From Lucifuga dentata (taxonomy: Eukaryota; Chordata; Actinopteri; Ophidiiformes; Bythitidae): a DNA stretch of 64,000 bases. The stretch lies in assembly GCA_014773175.1 (NCBI GenBank), contig VXCM01000962.1, forward strand, positions 248,001-312,000. Direction: 5' to 3'. The first letter of the stretch is position 1; every line of letters starts with the position of its first letter. Below are positions 10,441 to 23,578 of this stretch, piece after piece. The translations under genes and the position numbers were made by a program. Below the pieces are notes generated by a model. The model saw only the letters and a program-made list of their open reading frames with translations. It searched no databases and had not been told where the DNA came from.

Positions 10441-13400
10441 GAACTAGCATACTGTGCTGCAGCTGCCTGTAGGCGGTGGTACAGTGATTCAATGGATCGC
10501 ACTGATTTCAGCTCTTAATTGGCATGTCCTTGCTTTGTTCATGTAAGTTTCATGCTTCAGGCAGCGTGCATGAGTCTGCGTATGTGTTTGGGGCGCTAAC
10601 ATAGCAGACCAAACAAGACAAGTCAATCCCAGGCTTAACTTCTCCTACAGAAGGGTACAACATCATCCAGCATCAGTGTCAGCCTAAAAAATAGGTAGAA
10701 GGCATCAACCATTGTACTGATGCTAATGTTTTCCACCACCATGGAGATAAAGGGTTAAAAATTATTGATATATTTCCAGAATTGTATAATCCTGCCTAAA
10801 AGGGTATAGACTGCAAGTGTTTTTGACACTTCAAACTGGATTTGGCAACACCATCCAGTTCACTGAACTGCCCAGTTCATTGGACACTAAATGTGAGAGA
10901 ATATAAAATAAAGAAAATGTCAGCATTTACAGTATAAAAAGGATTAAGTTACCTCTCTAAGTGACAAAAGGGGGAGGAAACCTACTGTATGATATACTGT
11001 AAATGCTGACATTTTCTTCCATTGCTACTGCTAGTTAGCTTTTAGCCTGACCACATCCCTTCCTGTGGCTCCTCTCCCCCTACCTCTAATAATTGGAAGT
11101 GGAATGGTGGGTAGAGAGATTCGGGTTAAGGCCAGAGAGAGGGTGAACATAAAGGGGAATAAATTCAGGCTTGCTATCTTTGCCTTCCCACTTCTAGTGT
11201 TAGGGAGATAATGAAGATCTTAGCTTTGTAAACCTTATTTCTAGCATATTACAGGTGTCATAGCCTTATTCATAGCTTTGTTTTTTTATATTCTGGAAAC
11301 CAATATTCTTAAAGCATGAGCACAGCCAACTATGGTTTTCTTATGCTTAGCACAAAAGCCACTCGACATGGTAGGGAAAACAAACATTTGCTCTACAATG
11401 CCTGGCCAACGTTAATTGTGTATATATTGTTTACAATACGGCCCTGAAAAGCTAAAGGAGTAAAGTGAGAGGGGGTAGGGTAGAAAAGGAGTGTAAAGAG
11501 CCTCCTTCTGAAGCTGAATTAATTTGTTCTAAAACAATGCCTCATTGTTATTTTTTATTTATTTATTTTTTTTGATGCCTACTTCTGGGATCTTCACAGC
11601 CTGTATCCTCATTACTCCCCTTAAGGACAAAAGAGGCCATATTAGAATATGAATCTTCAAAAACTGCCCTAAATTCTAACACAAACTCAATTTGATACCT
11701 TAGTCACAGGTGCACATAAGCCCTATGCCATGATTGCCCTCAAATGCAAAAAAATTGCATGTATCTGCTTTGCTGCAAATGCTAAGTTACATACCAAGCA
11801 AATGTTTGCTGTTGTGTTTTCTTATGAGGTGTTTATCTTGTAAGGCATTTTCCTTTAATTTTAATAAGCATCCAACCTGGTTAGATAAGATAATAGAATA
11901 ATTGATAATATTTGTGCCATGGCCTGTGACATGCCATTTGTCATCTCTACAGGTAAGGTTTCTCAAGCTTAGTTGGTACAAAACCACATAATGTGGAAAA
12001 CTGTAATTGTAGTAGCATTCAGTGGGACACAGCAGAATAAACTGACCAATAGAATAAAATCACCAACATTACAGGTGGAAGGTAGTAATAAGCATCGGTG
12101 CCATTGTGGCATGATAGCTAATGATACTTTCCTAAATGATCATGTATGATAGAGAACTGCTCCCTTCACACATGCAAGGACATATCAAAGCATGGGCAAG
12201 AAACAGATATGCATGCAGGAGACGTGATTCAGTGGAGTTCAGCTAAGGAGCAAGATGAGGTGCCAAAAAACTACCTAGCAAAAACGTGAGCCAGAAAATA
12301 AACAGCTGCATGTTCTCCTAATCTGCCATGCAGGCTGTGTGCAAGTAACCTAACATGCAGTCGGCAGCAGGACCAAGGTGACTGCAAGTTTAAAGGGCAA
12401 GGTTCAGACTCTCCCTGAAAAGTAACTGCTCCCCCAACCTTATACACTCACTGGCCGTCCATATTTATGAGGTGTTATTTTTATGTGAGTGTCAGGCAAC
12501 AACAGGTTTAAGAGGGCCAGAATAACCTTCCTGGGGCCCTGGGTGACCTGCCACTAGGCTACAATAGTTTCTCTGGCTCACAATTAGGACCAGGGCTTCA
12601 CTGAGTCACCTCAACGTCATGCTTCCACGGACTCTCGGTCTGTGGCTTAACTCTCCCTCCTTCCTCTTATCTAGCTGCTCTTAAATTTTCATAATTCTTT
12701 AATTCTTCTCACCAGGCTGGTGAACACTGAAATATAATAATTCCCATCAGTCAACTCTCTTTAACTTGCTACCTCCTTCTCTGTTTCCATCTCTGCAGCT
12801 TGGTGAGCCATGACAGTTGCTGCAATGCTCAGTGACAGAGTGAACATGTAGTGGGGCTCACTAGGTCTGACCGCACAGACTTGTCAGCACTGTTCAGCAT
12901 CAACCCCCAACCCACCAATTAACTCCTGAGCCCATCCCCACCTGCCTGAAGGCACAATGACCTGCCCTCTTTATTCTGCTCCATCCTCTATCCCACACTG
13001 CAGCCCCAAACCCTGCTGTATTCTCTAAACATGCCCCATGAGATGCCCTGTAACTCCACGACACAGAGATGCTCAGAGATATCACTCCCCCACCACCATT
13101 CTCTCTTTCGCTGTATGTGTCAGGCCCCTGAACTTTAGAGAAAAGAGGATAAAGTCCTTTTGTCTTTGTCTTTGTATTTCCACACAGAGCCCACTGTTGC
13201 AGCAACAACTTACAGACTTGGTAAGCCATGAATATTGTTACCTGAGAGTGTGAGTGTGTAGTACACTCACTGTGTCATAGTCACTATTGTGAGTATGATG
13301 ATGTGAAATGTGGGTATGGGTAGCTGACAGGTTTTTCCCCGGTAGTCCAACTGTTATATTCATGATAATTTATATAGTTTTTCTGTTTTCTAGGTGTGTA

Positions 13401-13534
13401 CAATTTCTTGCTTATATATTTTAAAATACTTGTCCAAAATCTAATTTTATCATCATTTGACAAATGAGAATAGTCACAATAGCTATAGAATTATATTAAT
13501 TTAAAGTATTATAGTATAAAATTATACTATATAT
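10441..13534. other. unique non-coding DNA
   Basis: No gene certain. It contains the 25-bp inverted repeat at 10911/10994 and a candidate 33-nt plus-strand microexon at 13188-13220 (see findings). Positions 12600-13110 are richer in C and T but have no coding signal I trust. Confidence 0.4.
10911..11018. repeat. perfect 25-bp inverted repeat
   Basis: Arm 10911-10935 (AAGAAAATGTCAGCATTTAC plus AGTAT) is exactly complementary to 10994-11018, with a 58-bp spacer. No transposon ends or target duplication are evident. Confidence 0.95.
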
Positions 13535-13574
13535 ATAAATTTAAATGAATATAATACTGTACTATACTTACTAT

Positions 13575-13628
<54 letters not shown>

Positions 13629-13674
13629 CTATAGTAAGTAAGTATAGTATAGTATTATATTCATTTAAATTTAT
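13535..13674. repeat. inverted repeat enclosing (TC)n
   Basis: The left arm at 13535-13576 and right arm at 13629-13674 are near-perfect complements. The right arm carries one extra TAAG, and there is one G/A difference. They surround a (TC)n tract of about 48 bases at 13577-13624. The whole can form a cruciform with a microsatellite loop. The flanking arms are almost pure A/T. Confidence 0.95.
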
Positions 13675-15314
13675 CTTAGAATGGTGATAAAAATGGCTGC
13701 TAGTTTCACATCCATTGTAAGAGTCTTTAGTCACTTAGGTGGCAGTAATGGTGTCTGTTTGCCACAGGGAGTGACACTTTTCCTGCTTGACCATGAATTG
13801 CCTTGTTTTACGTGCAGAGGTGTGTATTCATTGCAGCGGTGATTCATAGGAGTGCTGGGTCACTTGTTCACAGTACAATAGAGGAGATTAGTTTAGCTTT
13901 CTGGTGTAAGTGTCCTCCCAATCTTTCACAATGTAGCTTCCTGTAACAGCTCTGTCATCCAAAGTAAAAACTAAGTGAAGGTCATAAAGAAGGACAAAAA
14001 ACTTTTGAGAGAAAATATTGCAGTGAACGTCGACTTTTCACTGCAATGAGGCAAGATTACGAAGAGATCGTCAAGAACCTGTATTTGTTGCCCTTTACTC
14101 CTTGCCAGCTTAACTTTGAAAGATTTATTTTGGGGAAGATCAAGTTCATGGTAATCTTGCCTCGGTCTTCTACCATTGACCATCCATGGGAGTTGAACTG
14201 GAGAAAGGTGACAAGACATTTTATCAAATATGGACACCTCTGTTGACAGTACAACAATGGTAGCCATATTTTTCCCTCCCATGTGTGGACATATGATACC
14301 AAGAATGTGAGCTTTCACTTTACCCATCTCATCTCCTCCTGGTTCCACAATTCACCTGTCGGATGTCCCTCAATCAAGGGTCAAAGAGCATCTTCTCGTG
14401 CTTGTCATTCACAGCAGTGTCCAATGTGAGCGCCCTGAAGTCCTGAAGTGCCAGTGCAGTTGGGGCCAGATTGAGATAGAGTGAGAAAAAACAACACACA
14501 GTGGCTAAAAAGGGAAACAGGAAGTTAGATACAATAGAGGAGACCTTTGATCCATGATGAGGGGGAAGACTTCCCCTCTGGGTGCAAACTATTAACGTGA
14601 AAGTGACTCTGCCCATTGCACATTTGTTACAGCAAATAATGGGCCCAAAATTAGCACACAATGGCAGGCAGACGGGCGACACTCGCACCCAGCCATATGC
14701 AGGAAGGGAGCGGGAGGTAATTGTATAAAAACTGAGTGATTTGTTGAGTTTGGGGCTGGTTGGGAGCGCCGGCCGGTCGGCTTCTAACAGCAAAGAAGGA
14801 GAAGGAAAGTAGAAGTTAAGACTTTGATGATGAGGCTCTTAAACAGTTGCTCCTTTGTTTCTGTTGCAAGGAAAGCAGTAGCTGTGCAAGAATAATCTCA
14901 AGAATAGGTGTTGCTCATGCATGACAATTCCCAGGAAGTTTCTCCTAACTTGACCCGTAGTGTCGTCATGACAACAATGAATTTGATAGTTTTTCAAGAA
15001 AACCATCCACATTCAACTTTTACATTTAGAGTTTATATTTAGAGCTATGCTGATCTTACAGGCGACCCGTTTTTCATAGACTGCCAGAACAGCCACAGAC
15101 CTCCTCCAAGTCCAAAGTGGATTGTGACACATTCTACTCACATTAGTACCTGGCAATAGATAATGAGAACCAAAGAGCCGCAGAGATACTTCCTGGTTGA
15201 AAGACAAGCTGGAAGCACTCAGAAGAACTCTTACTTTAACAAAAGTAACAATTACAAAACTCAGATTGAAAGAGTAGATTTGATTTGGAAAGGTTTTACA
15301 AGGCCAAATAGGAA
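13675..15314. other. unique non-coding DNA
   Basis: No gene recognised. Minus-strand frames at 13971-14348 and 14374-14793 are open for 125 and 139 codons, but overlap open frames on other strands and match no family I know. I regard them as chance. Confidence 0.4.

Positions 15315-15371
<57 letters not shown>
15315..15371. repeat. (GA)n microsatellite
   Basis: A GA array with one GACA interruption at about 15339. Confidence 0.96.
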
Positions 15372-15372
<1 letters not shown>

Positions 15373-15548
15373 CTGTTATGCATTCATTTTTTTGGGCAGC
15401 AAAGAATTTTTCCCAGGTGCTGAGGGATTCCAGAGATGACGATGGGAAAGTTTGCAAGTGTGTACTGTGTGCATGAGTATTTGTGTACATATGTGATTTT
15501 ATCTCTGCAAGCTAAAGAACACTGTTGAAAGAGAGGTCCTCTCTAGTA

Positions 15549-15570
15549 CCCCCACCCCCCCCCNCACCCC
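15549..15570. repeat. C-rich tract with single-base gap
   Basis: Runs of C broken by A, with n at 15564, a likely assembly join. Confidence 0.85.
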
Positions 15571-15782
15571 ATCATCAGTACAGTAAAATGCATTAGCATT
15601 ACTTGTTCCTCCTTAACATTTTAAGTAGCCAATAGCAGAGATTACAAGATATAATTTTTTTTGTGAGAACTGCTTCCTAAAAGTGTCTATATATTGATGC
15701 ATGCATGGGCACATGCATGCGCAAGCAAAAGAAACACACCGTCTAAATTAAGAGCGCAAAGATAGTTGAATCTGTAGCTGGT

Positions 15783-15850
15783 TGTTTACTTTGGTTGATA
15801 GAGCGTGGATTCGGTTTTGTAGCTTAGTTCGACTCTGGAACCAGACAATA
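15783..15850 (+). mobile_element. possible tRNA-derived SINE head
   Basis: TTGGTTGATAGAGCGT (near 15791) resembles a tRNA D-arm / A box (TTGGTAGAGCGT). About 30 bases later AGTTCGACTCT resembles a B box (GGTTCGANTCC). No cloverleaf can be drawn and the tail is not identified. It could be coincidence. Confidence 0.25.
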
Positions 15851-16392
15851 GGATCTGCTGGGGATCAGAAAATACCTGTCACAAGCAAATGTTCAATATT
15901 ACAACTCATGGCTGTATCTTTACTAACATTATTTTCAGGCATTATTTAAAAAGGGGTGCTTTTGCGCTAGTTTTTAGTGTCAGCATCAGCTGGCTGGATC
16001 AGGTTTTGGATCAATAAGACACTACTCGCAATGCAATACCACCAGCAGGCTGCACAGACTCTCCAACAATGGTCTTATCCTTAAGATTCTAAAGTAAAAG
16101 CCTCTATTCATATAACACAATTAGTTTGACATTGGAGTTTACTACCTAATAAAACTGCAGTATGGCATGATAGATAGTTAGAAAGTGGTACCAGAATTTT
16201 TATTCATGCTGAACACACTCAGCTCTGAAGAAAATATTTTAATCAAAGGGATTTTTAACTTTATTAACCTGTCTGTGTCTCACTCCCCCCCAGACAGAGA
16301 CAGAAAGATATACAGATAATTAGGCTGTAGATATAAAGTGCAGTGTAATGAAATCCGAACATGCCAAATGCAGTCAAAGAGAAGAAAAAGGG

Positions 16393-16395
<3 letters not shown>
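15851..16395. other. unique non-coding DNA
   Basis: Nothing recognised. Confidence 0.4.

Positions 16396-16446
<51 letters not shown>
16396..16446. repeat. (GA)n microsatellite
   Basis: An uninterrupted GA array of about 24 units. Confidence 0.97.
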
Positions 16447-16448
<2 letters not shown>

Positions 16449-19382
16449 CGGTGTCCCCAGCTGGTTTTGGCTATCTAATAAACATGTAAACACTCTGCCT
16501 TCTCTACCTCATTAGGTGATTGCAGAGGCCGCTTGCTCTCCATAAATCAGGGCCCAGGTTATCAAGGCCTCTGATCTTAACTGTAGTGGGCGCCCAGCTG
16601 TCTACAGCTACACTGACTAAGAACAGCAGGCTTGGAGGAATCCAATTCCCCACCTCTCCCACCTTTCTCACCTTGCAAATAAAAAAAGAAGATATGCTCG
16701 TAACTGTACGAGTAGCTAATCATCAAAATCCAGGCATGTTGTTGGTTTGGCTGGAATACCGTCTGAGTACTGACAGTATAATCTGTTATTTACAAATGCA
16801 TTAACATCCACTGAGCTAACTGTGACTTATTAGGTACAGCAGTGTTACCGTGCCACATTTTCCCAATAGATACCAGAGGAGTTTATGTGTTATCACAGAA
16901 CAATTTCTACAGCACAACCATGAGAAAAGTAGAATCTCCAGAGAGCAAGCATGAGTGAAGATGAAAAAGGTAAAAGAATGAGAAACGGCTGTGTGAGTTT
17001 GACTTCAACCCCCCTCTTATACCACCATAAAGGTTACAACATGCCAAGTTCAAGCAAAGTATCACTCTCTTATTCCCTAATGTAAAACACACTCAGACTG
17101 TATGCTAGCCAGCCTGCTAACTGTTAGTGTTTTCCATGAATAACCTTTCTCAAGGCATCTTCTACGTTGTTTGGATCTCGGGTTTCCTCGTTATTTTGCG
17201 TAGTGATGACCGAATATTCCCTGTTTTGTATAAAATTAATGATTAGTATTTATTTAAAAAATACTGACATTGAAAGAATTTTAATTATGGATAATAGCTG
17301 GAAAAACAAGTTTCTATATGTTACAGCTAGAGCCATTAAAGGCCTTAAAGCAGAAATTCAGCATATTTATGAAAGAATGCATATGTTGCATTGTCACAAT
17401 TCAAGTTGCAGCACTGGCTACAAATCCAATATTAAAATTGCCATGGCTAAATGTTTACACACAAACACACTGCAAGGCATTTTAAGGCAACTATGTAATC
17501 TATTATAAACAGGAAAATTAGAAGACAATGCGTAAGGCGCAACAGATAAAATCACTGATTTTCTGGGCATTAAGTCCTCATGAAAGGTCCAGGATTAAAA
17601 TACATGTCATCACCTTTAAGCTGAAAATGCTGAAAGTTTGTGAAGCCCTCAGCTAGGTTGTTCCAATCAGATGGCAAATGAGATAACATGGTTTTGTCCA
17701 TATTCATCATGTCTCTAGTTAACCTGCGTGATCTAGTTAACCCGAACCCTTCTTGGGTATATGTTGAGCATGCTAGGCTATGGGAAGGGGAATTGTTGAA
17801 GGTTGACTAGAAAGTTGGAGCCTTGAAATTTGTTTAAGAGCTGCAGATCTTTTTTTGGCCTACTTTGGGCTGAATGCCTCACTCACCACAGTTAAATTCA
17901 AGGGTCAGGTTTCTAGGCAAGGCATGCAGAACAGATCTTTCTCTAGGCTGAGCCTGAGACATCATCATTATTGGATGCAGTAACAGGTGGATGGGAATGT
18001 TAACCGCTCCCGGTGAAGGAGCCTTTCCACAGGATGCTTAGTTTGAGAGTACAGGCAGCCTCTGAGTTGTTGGTTGCAGCTGCAGTGCAGGGCCAAAGCA
18101 CTTTTTATCCTCTTTAATATGTTAAAGTAAAGTAAAATCTTGGCAGAATTTACATTAAAGGGACAAAGTCAGCATGAAGGGGGATAAAATGATCACAACA
18201 TTAAAACAAAAACTGCAGCTAATGTGAAGTCAGCCAGATATACACCGGCATTCACATTCATCAGTCAAGGCTAAAAATGTCAGTAAAAACCCAATTACAA
18301 AAATAAAAACAACAAGGCTCTCATGAAGGTTACCAAACAGCTGACTGGATTTCTGGCCATTATTCGTAGTCATCTTATCTGGAAAAGTGTTGCCACAAGC
18401 CCCTTTAATCATTTATCTTGATGATATTCAAGTTCTTTTCTATCCTGGAGTTTACTGATACGACCAGTCTTGGTGGTTGCCACTGGATCATTTTAGATTT
18501 AAACCCTCAGTGAATCACATGATCTCAGTGGGTTCTATTATTTGTCAATGGAAACTTGATGGGTGCAGTAAACAATACATGAGCACTCCAAACATGGAAG
18601 CCTATTTATTCCAGTGAAATCTAGTCACCTGGTACATACCTCAAAGTAGTTCCTCCCATTTCAGTATTCACTTCCTCCCACGGGCCTGTAACATGTGCAC
18701 ATTAATATTAATTCATTGTCTGTTGCGTTCACAGCTGTCCTTTTTAGTAAATGGGTGTGTATTGCTTCTGCTGGATCTCAGGGTGTTTTGTGAGGCAGCA
18801 ATTTTGACTGTGGCGACTACGCCAAAATTGCTTCACAGCCCAGTGCTGTTCCTGGGGCCTTGAAAAACATCCGCTTTCACCTCACTGTCACATTTAATTG
18901 CCAATTCTGCCTTCCAGATGTGCACAATGTGTGTGTGTATGTGTGTTGGATAACGAATTAATAAAGAAAAAAATGAGCAAGGAAGGAAAATGAATCAATA
19001 AAGTTAGAAAAAATCAGATTAAAGATGTACATACAGTACATGTATGCAAACACACATGTAAATAGGTTCTAAAATTATTTATTCCTTTAGTTTTATTAGC
19101 AGTTGCTGTGACCTTGATAACCCTCATGATGGCAACACTGATACTAGCCTGAATTATACCACCAACATTATTTCATTACGTGCTTGATGGCTGAGCACAG
19201 ATGTCGGTTTGGCCGAAAATACAGAGTTTGATGGTAATCTGGGTTTCTCTCATTACTCACTTAACACATTAAAGTGTTTTAGCACAGATGCGAAAAAAGC
19301 TGCTCTCTGTAGAACCCTTACTAGACATATTCCGCAAACACACACGCACATGCTTCCCACGCGAACAAGCTCATAAACATAC
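16447..19382. other. unique non-coding DNA
   Basis: No gene recognised. Positions 16490-16680 are a repeat-free, moderately GC-rich block of the kind seen in conserved non-coding elements; conservation cannot be tested here. A short imperfect inverted repeat lies at 18791-18835. Confidence 0.4.
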
Positions 19383-19517
19383 AGTATGTTGCTCCAATTA
19401 TGAAGAGAAGAGAAGAGAAGAGAAGAGAAGAGAAGAGAAGAGAAGAGAANAGTATGTTGCTCCAATTATGAAGAGAAGAGAAGAGAAGAGAAGAGAAGAG
19501 AAGAGAAGAGAAGAGAA
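19383..19517. repeat. (AGAAG)n array duplicated across an assembly gap
   Basis: The 67 bases at 19383-19449 (AGTATGTTGCTCCAATTATG then AGAAG units) are repeated exactly at 19451-19517, on either side of n at 19450. The real locus is probably one unique head plus one AGAAG pentanucleotide array of uncertain length. Confidence 0.93.
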
Positions 19518-20072
19518 AACAGGCCAGATGAGCCACTCTTGGTGTGACTAGCTGAGCTGGCGGAGGTGAAGTTAACAGCTATTGACAGGCCAGGCAGGCC
19601 ACGGCTACTCTTCACCTCTAATCAGCCTTAGCCTTTAATCAAGTCTGGGGTTGGGACACAATCTCCAAACTACTGATGAACGGCACTATTGGATTACCTC
19701 ATGACCTGAATATGAGCTTCTATGCTCTATGCACCCCTACAAACCCAAATGATCTAAATATGCTTACAAGCCTGCTTACACAACTGTATCCATCTGCTAA
19801 ACAACATTTACACACATTCCTCCCACATTTGTGCCAACTCCTGCTGTTTCATATAAAATAACAGTCTCTTGGTGCGACTGGCCACTTGTAATGTGTGTAA
19901 TTTGGTGGAAGGCTGCAGAACAAGGAAGCAGGGAATATCCTGGCCACATCTTTAACCTATTGAGGCAGGATGATGTCATGATTAGAAGAGGAAATTGGGA
20001 TCCCTCCAGAACCTAAACACCCCAAGGCTGTCGAGCCAGCCATGCACACGGCTGGAGGGAGTGAAACGGAGA
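19518..20072. other. unique non-coding DNA
   Basis: Nothing recognised. Confidence 0.4.
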
Positions 20073-20074
20073 GN

Positions 20075-20114
<40 letters not shown>
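20073..20114. repeat. (GA)n microsatellite with single-base gap
   Basis: A GA array with n at 20074. Array length is not reliable. Confidence 0.94.
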
Positions 20115-20117
<3 letters not shown>

Positions 20118-20375
20118 TAGGGTGAGAGACAGAGAGAAAAGAGAAGAGAGATGGGGGGCTTGGATCTGACCCACAGTGTCAAGATCAAAGCATAGCGCCA
20201 CTTGGCTGACAAGGAGGGGCACTCTCCAGGGATATGTGTGTGTGCGCACGCAATGTGCCTGTCATGGATCTCATCAAGCCTCTCCTCCTCTTCAGCCAGA
20301 CCTCATGTCAAATATGCCGTGCTATTAAAGATATCTGGTCTCATCTCTCTTCTCTTTGCTCTTTGACATAAATAT

Positions 20376-20394
20376 ACACACACACACACACACA
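20376..20394. repeat. (AC)n microsatellite
   Basis: A short AC array of about 9 units. Confidence 0.9.
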
Positions 20395-22465
20395 TGCTTC
20401 ATATAAGAGTCCTCTGGATTAAGTAAATCAGGCTGTGATGTTCTTCATGGCTTCCTTCCCTCACAATGGTTTTGAGACACTGGGAGGTGATGAGGTGAAG
20501 GAGACAGAAAGCAGAGACTAGATGGAAAGAGAGTCCAGCTGATAGAGAGAGGAAAAGACGGATTTACACACAGAGATGTAACAAAGAGAGTAATTGTGCT
20601 TTTTGCACTCAAACCCAAAAACAACTCCCCTACATGGCTTTTTTTTTTTTTTTTTTAAGAGATCTACAAAACTCATACTGTATATACACAGTATAATCAC
20701 ATGTGAAACCCTGTAATGAGCTGACCACAAGATTTCCGGTTAAAATATGACTGAAACAACTCATGAGTTGTGTGAATCAGAGGTGTTTTGAAATTTGCTG
20801 GTTCTTCACAACACGTAATCTCTCTCATAAAATGATCACTAGAGCAATTATCCTCTGTTGTACAAGAACTCAGCTGAGTTGAACCGGAAAAGAAATAAGA
20901 TGGGCACAAGGTCACACAAACACACACACAGTTGTTGTTTATTTGCGCTTTATCATGTGCCTAATACACTGGATGTATTTCTAGTTTAACCACTCAGAAT
21001 TACTGCAACAGGAAAGCCCCTGCTTGGTTTTTCCAGTTTTGTTTCTGTGTTTTTCTTTTTTCTTAGTGTGGTGATGGTAGTGGTGGATCCCTGACAAGGT
21101 CATGTCCTCAAGATGAACTATGTGTCAGTGCAAAGAGAAAGAAAGCTATTTAGAAGCAGATATGAGCTGGCGAAAATCACAATTTAGTCCTGCTTTTCTA
21201 CTTGCCAATAGTCTGTGGACATCAAAGATGACCAAGAGATACCTAGTTGTCAGGGAGTTTAAATCCTTTAGTGTGAAATGTATTTTGATCATCAGCGATG
21301 AGCTACAGCCAATGAGAGTGTAAGTCAAGGGGGGGGGGAGTCAAAACACCTGAAGCAAATTACACACAAGTTGGATTGCTAGATTCTTGAGGATGATCAT
21401 TTTTGGAAGAAGGTGTAACTTTTCGCATTTGTTTTCGTGATGGAGTTCGGAGACCAGACAGACTTGTCGGCATGTCCTCCTGGACGAAGATTTGTGACAC
21501 ACTGTTGCAGGTGAGTCATGTAGATTGCAAACCACACTGACTTTAAGACACCTAATTGCAATACAGAAAGTCATGTACTGTGAACATTACAGCCACCTGT
21601 TGACTTTGAAAGTCACATGATGTGTATGTGACCTAAGTGACAGCAAGAGAAAGATGGAAACATGATTTAAAAATGTGCCATTTCCTGGTTTATTTAATTC
21701 ACAAACTCAAACAAGCAAGCTGGCGCTGACAAGAAAGGTTTCTCATAACATTGTTTGATGATTTCATCTCTCATTCAGTTTGTGACCACATGTTAGCCTT
21801 CAAAACTCTTTACAAATCACTTCCCTGTCAATGTATTGCTTTGGGCCTTGCTCTTTTTGGGTGCGTTGAAACAAGTCTAGTGTCGCCCCCAAGGCAGGGA
21901 CAGTGAAGGAATCACTTAAAGAGCTTTAAAGGCTCAAATTTCCTCTCCTCACCACACTGAATTTGACTTGCCCCGTGACCTCCAACACCGTAAAATATGT
22001 TCTCGCCTCTAACTAAAACAAACAAAACATAATTCTTCATCAACATCTTCTTCAACAGGATGAACAAGGCAGCCGAGAGACACAGAGGGAGAGAGGAAAG
22101 TGGTTCACAGGAGGTACAACCTCTGTTGGCAATCACAAATGTTCTCTTTGTATGGAAGTGCAGATGCTAGCTTGGTGTGTGTAACAGAAAATGATTTAGA
22201 GGTTCACATTTAGCATAATGACACATTTCTTCTCTCATTCTGCAAACATGACATTCTTTTCTGATGAGGGAGCAGATTTAGAGGTGTAGGTGTTGCTTGC
22301 AGGCCTGTTGCTGGTTTGTATGTTTTTGGTAAATTTAAGGACAGGAATCTTGACACTTCAGAGAACATAGAGTTATCAATCACACAGCAACATGTTTGGT
22401 TTTAGTCTTTGCAGCACGTTCAGTAACTAATACTTCAAAGCAGAGCTTATGCTGATCATGTATCT
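20395..22465. other. unique non-coding DNA
   Basis: No gene recognised. A T run is at 20640-20656 and a G run at 21329-21338. Confidence 0.4.
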
Positions 22466-22522
22466 GACCTGATACTTTAAGATCACCATAAATCACTTAT
22501 GGTGATCTTAAAGTATCAGGTC
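22466..22522. repeat. perfect 26-bp hairpin
   Basis: Arm 22466-22491 (GACCTGATACTTTAAGATCA then CCATAA) is exactly complementary to 22497-22522, with a 5-base loop. As RNA it would be a perfect 26-bp stem. No flanking target duplication was seen. Confidence 0.95.
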
Positions 22523-23546
22523 ATATTACATCCAAGCGCTATGAATTCATCTTTCTTGGATAATAAATATAAAGTTTCCGAGTCAACTGAGTTTTTTTTC
22601 CACAGATGATCTTCACAGAAAACTGACATAATATTTTCCCCAGTGTCTGGGTTGACTTCCCTGGATGATTATCCCTGCAATATGGATGCACTTGAGGAGG
22701 ATATCCAAATCTATAACTAGTGCTCATCAGAGGCCACCTGATCCCTTCTGGAAGTATGTTTTAAGACCCTCAATCTCTGGCAGCCTGAGTTTGTTTAGGC
22801 CAGAACCCTCACTTCCTCCTGGTGCATGCGTTGGTGCATGGTTATGACTGAACTGATACTCTCAGAATCTCAGTGATTACTGTGATGTGTGTGTGTCTGC
22901 ATGTGTGTTTTCGAGTGTGTGTGCTCGTGTGGAAAAATGTGTCAGCCACAGGATAACCCCCGTCTTTCTTTTTCAGCCTGGCCAATTTCACCTGAGGCCT
23001 GCATGGGTTCTGGGTGGGAAATAATAGGCTTGGCATGGCTCTGGAAGCTATTTGCCATCAGTATGGATTGATTGTAGCCACAGCCTGGCCCGTGTCAGCC
23101 TGGGTGGAGGGTTAGTGGGGAGAGGTTGCTGCTGAGACTGGAATTAGTGAGGGTTAGTGTGGAGCAAAAGGGGCCCCTGGTCTGGTGTCAGGCCTGATTA
23201 AGAAGATCCTAGGCCCTTGACACACCGCAAACAGCATCCATCCAAACTCCATGCATGTACATACACATACAGTACATACACAGTACAGGGTGCCAAGGGC
23301 CTCATGGAGAAGCAATCTGTAGAGAATAATCTCATCACAGAGTTGTGCTTTGAGAAACAAGAGTATGGGTCATCCTCCTGGAAAGGATTGCCTCAATGCT
23401 AAAGGAGACTGAGGAAGATGATGCCTGGACAGGAAGAGAGACAGCCAAGCAAGAAATTTTCATTAATTTACCAAAGATCCCTCTGTCACATCATTTCAGG
23501 TTGTGCCTTATTTGCCTTATCTGAAGCCTCTGAATGTCTGCCATCC

Positions 23547-23578
<32 letters not shown>

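Noticed and set aside
22466..22522. MicroRNA precursor
   Set aside because: The stem is perfectly paired with a 5-base loop and lacks the length and bulges of a typical animal pre-miRNA.
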